Positions 33,594-35,304 of a DNA stretch of 35,304 nt are shown piece after piece; position 1 is the stretch's first letter, and every line of letters starts with the position of its first letter. The DNA comes from Gillisia sp. (GTDB lineage Bacteria > Bacteroidota > Bacteroidia > Flavobacteriales > Flavobacteriaceae): assembly GCA_024635675.1 (NCBI GenBank), contig JAGXIJ010000057.1, positions 1-35,304 of the forward strand, written 5' to 3'. The notes under the pieces were generated by a model. The model saw only the letters and a list, made by a program, of their open reading frames with translations. It was not told the origin of the DNA and did no database searches. A program made the translations under genes and the position numbers.

Positions 33594-34492
33594 TAATTAG
33601 ATAATTGATTGGAGAATTCTGGAATAGATTTAAATATTTTAATGTTGCTAGGTTGCGTAGTGGGATCGATAGATTGAATCTTGGTTCCAAAAAGATTCAA
33701 TTCCATTTTCCTACCCTTACCCAAAGTTGCTTCAAACTCTTTAATGAATGCTGAAAGCTCTATAGGTTCAATTGTGAAGTAACTTATAAATTTTGGATTT
33801 GGATGTATTTCTAAAATATATCTCATATCATTAAGCGGCATACTTGGCCCTAGATATATGGTCTTTTTATGATGAAGATTGAGTTCGTAATTTATATATA
33901 GTAAGCCTAGGTCATGGATTTCATTCACTGGAAGGAATAGTACATATAAATCGTCCTTCTCATCTTTTTCTGTTAAATCTAATTGCGCAATGTTGAGATA
34001 TAATTTTTGTTTGATCAAACCAACCAAAAAATGTTCGTGAACAGGATTTATAGTATCCGTTTGCCACAAAAGTCCAATTTCATTAAGCAGCGGAACAAAT
34101 ATTTCTAAAAAAATTTCACGAAAGCTTTTAGTGACTATTAATTTAAGGTAGGTGGAGTGGAACAAATTCACATCAAAATTTATCATAGAAATTTTAAATG
34201 AATTTATGGCTCTATTTTGTTCACTAGCAGATGCCGCAACATTTTTTACCATTTTCCCAATTTCGGGATCGGTTAATTTTGCTATCCTCGAAATTTTATA
34301 TCCGTGTTCATTTAAAAACGTTATATTTAAGATCTTCTGAAGATTCTCGAGATCATAAGATCTAATATTGGTGTCGGTTCTATTAGGCGACAGAATATTA
34401 TATCGCTTTTCCCAAATCCTAATAGTGTGCGCCTTTATACCACTTAGATTTTCTAAATCCTTAATGCTGAAGTTCTGTTTGATGTGTTCCAT
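33593..34492 (-). CDS. MerR-family regulator with CarH-type cobalamin-binding domain
   Basis: A 299-residue regulator. Residues 7-75 form a MerR winged helix (FSIKDLENLSGIKAHTIRIWEKRYNILSPNRTD, then ENLQKILNITFLNEHGYKISRIAKL). Residues about 95-175 form the four-helix bundle with W143-x9-E153-H154, the Wx9EH signature of CarH. The following Rossmann part has E191-I-H193-D-L-G196, matching the ExHxxG cobalamin motif, with His193 as predicted lower ligand. Position 144, after the Trp, is Gln where Thermus CarH has the second axial His. It is first in the operon, overlapping crtI by 1 bp. I infer adenosylcobalamin-dependent light control. Confidence 0.88.
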   Translation of the reverse strand: MEHIKQNFSIKDLENLSGIKAHTIRIWEKRYNILSPNRTDTNIRSYDLENLQKILNITFLNEHGYKISRIAKLTDPEIGKMVKNVAASASEQNRAINSFKISMINFDVNLFHSTYLKLIVTKSFREIFLEIFVPLLNEIGLLWQTDTINPVHEHFLVGLIKQKLYLNIAQLDLTEKDEKDDLYVLFLPVNEIHDLGLLYINYELNLHHKKTIYLGPSMPLNDMRYILEIHPNPKFISYFTIEPIELSAFIKEFEATLGKGRKMELNLFGTKIQSIDPTTQPSNIKIFKSIPEFSNQLSN

Positions 34493-34514
34493 AGGGAGCT
34501 TGAAGTAATAGGCT

Positions 34515-34592
34515 CAAATTTAATTAAAATTTCAGTTGACAGATAATTAGAAATGTTAAATTGTTTAAATTTAAATCAAAAAAGTTAAACAA
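34515..34592 (-). promoter_or_regulatory. Promoter and candidate operator of the crt operon
   Basis: On the minus strand TAAATTTG (34522-34515) is an exact -7 element 22 bp before the regulator ATG. Upstream, TTGTTTAA (34561-34568) and TTAAACAA (34585-34592) are perfect inverted 8-mers with a 16-bp spacer, with a further GTTAAA at 34555-34560. These could be bound by the CarH-like protein itself. A good -33 element was not found. Confidence 0.45.
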
Positions 34593-34741
34593 AATATTAT
34601 TTAGATTTTTCCGAAGCTCTTAATTATCCAAAAATAATTTTTTTAGCACTAAGATACTTCCGTTAATAACTTATTTAAAGTAGGGGTGTAATTTTATAAA
34701 TGATATTTTCGCAATCTCAAAAAGACACAAATTTTTAAATC

Positions 34742-35209
34742 ATGAATCAGGATCCTGTTTATAACTATAAAATAGCATCGAAAGGAAAGCGTTTATTAGC
34801 TCATTTTCTGGAAGGGATTATATATCTCATAATTACCTTAATCTATTATAAAATGCTTGGAAATTCGGTAGATGATTATTTGAATAGGGAAGTTTCAGTG
34901 GCAGATGTTCTTTATTCGGCCTTAGCAACTATAGTTACTGGTTTTGTTTTTTATCCTATTTTTTCTGGAAACTTGGGGCATAAACTATTAGGACTAAAGG
35001 TGATTTCCTCTAAAACAGGAGAGGAATATAATATAGCTTCAGATGGAGCCATTCGAGAATTACTTAAATATTTAGGTGGTTTTTTAATCATCCCGGTAGT
35101 TTGGTTATTATGGGATAATGAAAATCAGAATTTATATGATAAAGTGACCGAGACATTTGTCGTAGAAAAATGGTCTAAAGAAGAATTAGAGATAGAGGGT
35201 GATTTATGA
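34742..35209 (+). CDS. RDD family membrane protein
   Basis: A 155-residue inner-membrane protein with three hydrophobic segments (about 20-35, 60-78, 109-125). KRLLAHFLEGIIYLI near residue 16 corresponds to the conserved RDD opening with Glu for Asp, and NLGHKLLGLKVISSKTGEEY and LYDKVTETFVVEK are the usual closing segments. The role of most RDD proteins is unknown; some are linked to ion or solute transport. A near-consensus -7 TATTTTCG lies at 34704-34711. It is divergent from the crt operon and need not be linked. Confidence 0.87.
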   Translation: MNQDPVYNYKIASKGKRLLAHFLEGIIYLIITLIYYKMLGNSVDDYLNREVSVADVLYSALATIVTGFVFYPIFSGNLGHKLLGLKVISSKTGEEYNIASDGAIRELLKYLGGFLIIPVVWLLWDNENQNLYDKVTETFVVEKWSKEELEIEGDL

Positions 35210-35226
35210 GAGAGGTGAAGAAATAG

Positions 35227-35304
35227 TACCCGGAGCGGGACTTGAACCCGCACGCCCTAAAGGACACATGGCCCTCAACCATGCCTGTCTGCCAATTCCA
35301 GCAC
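35227..35304 (-). tRNA. tRNA-Leu (GAG), cut at the window edge
   Basis: On the minus strand CTGGAATTGGCAGACAG forms the class II leucine D arm, the anticodon stem GCATGG/CCATGT closes loop TTGAGGG with anticodon GAG, an extra arm follows, and GCGGGTTCAAGTCCCGC is the T arm. The 3' acceptor strand TCCGGGT and discriminator A lie at 35234-35227; CCA is not encoded. About six bases of the 5' acceptor strand lie beyond the window. Confidence 0.93.

Noticed and set aside
34536-34541. TTGACA as a sigma70-type -35 box on the plus strand
   Set aside because: Bacteroidota use a different promoter consensus and no matching -10 was found at the right distance; the site is also far from the RDD gene.

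Overview
The window looks like a chromosomal segment of a marine or saline member of the Flavobacteriaceae (Bacteroidota). The signs are AT-rich DNA, almost no Shine-Dalgarno sequences, several promoters of the Bacteroidota type (TTTG-N19-TAnnTTTG), beta-barrel proteins ending in an aromatic residue, a mitochondrial-type aconitase, and a zeaxanthin-type carotenoid operon. The exact genus cannot be read from the sequence alone. Most genes are core metabolism or envelope functions; no phage, integron, insertion sequence or CRISPR array is visible.

Region 1 (1-7000, minus strand) is a complete tryptophan operon transcribed trpE-G-D-C-F-B-A. It is preceded by an unannotated 20-residue leader peptide with three consecutive Trp codons and a strong intrinsic terminator that ends about 24 nt before the trpE start, i.e. 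a ribosome-mediated attenuator. A palindromic intergenic repeat sits between trpB and trpA. Region 2 (7000-8730, minus strand) is a marR-nitroreductase-yceI operon with a palindromic operator over the marR promoter. Region 3 (8930-10620) has a rhodanese, a rhodanese-like lipoprotein without the catalytic cysteine, and an outer-membrane beta-barrel protein.

Region 4 (10620-15910) holds a YdeI/DUF1801 protein and peptidase T (minus), a decayed TonB-dependent receptor, pyrD, a LysE-type exporter and an HMG-CoA lyase-like enzyme. Region 5 (16050-19995) has a porin, a two-gene unit of a covalent-FMN exported protein with a four-helix membrane protein, and guaB. Region 6 (20000-24740) has an OmpH/Skp chaperone, a small conserved protein translationally linked to a dead SRPBCC gene, then a lipoprotein-surA-moxR operon for envelope biogenesis.

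Region 7 (25116-29690) is aconitase, a 927-bp gene-free stretch holding two copies of an unusual double-hairpin element with a shared ACCCTAC loop, an XRE/S24 LexA-like regulator and a TlpA-like thioredoxin. Region 8 (29679-34492, minus strand) is a tightly overlapping operon: carH-like regulator, crtI, crtB, crtZ, crtY. The regulator carries the CarH-type cobalamin-binding motifs, so carotenoid synthesis is probably light and B12 controlled. An RDD membrane protein and a tRNA-Leu(GAG), cut by the window edge, close the window.

The most interesting signals are the paired double-hairpin elements downstream of aconitase, the complete trp attenuator, the CarH-like photoreceptor heading the crt operon, the exported FMN protein plus membrane partner, and two pseudogenes caught in decay.
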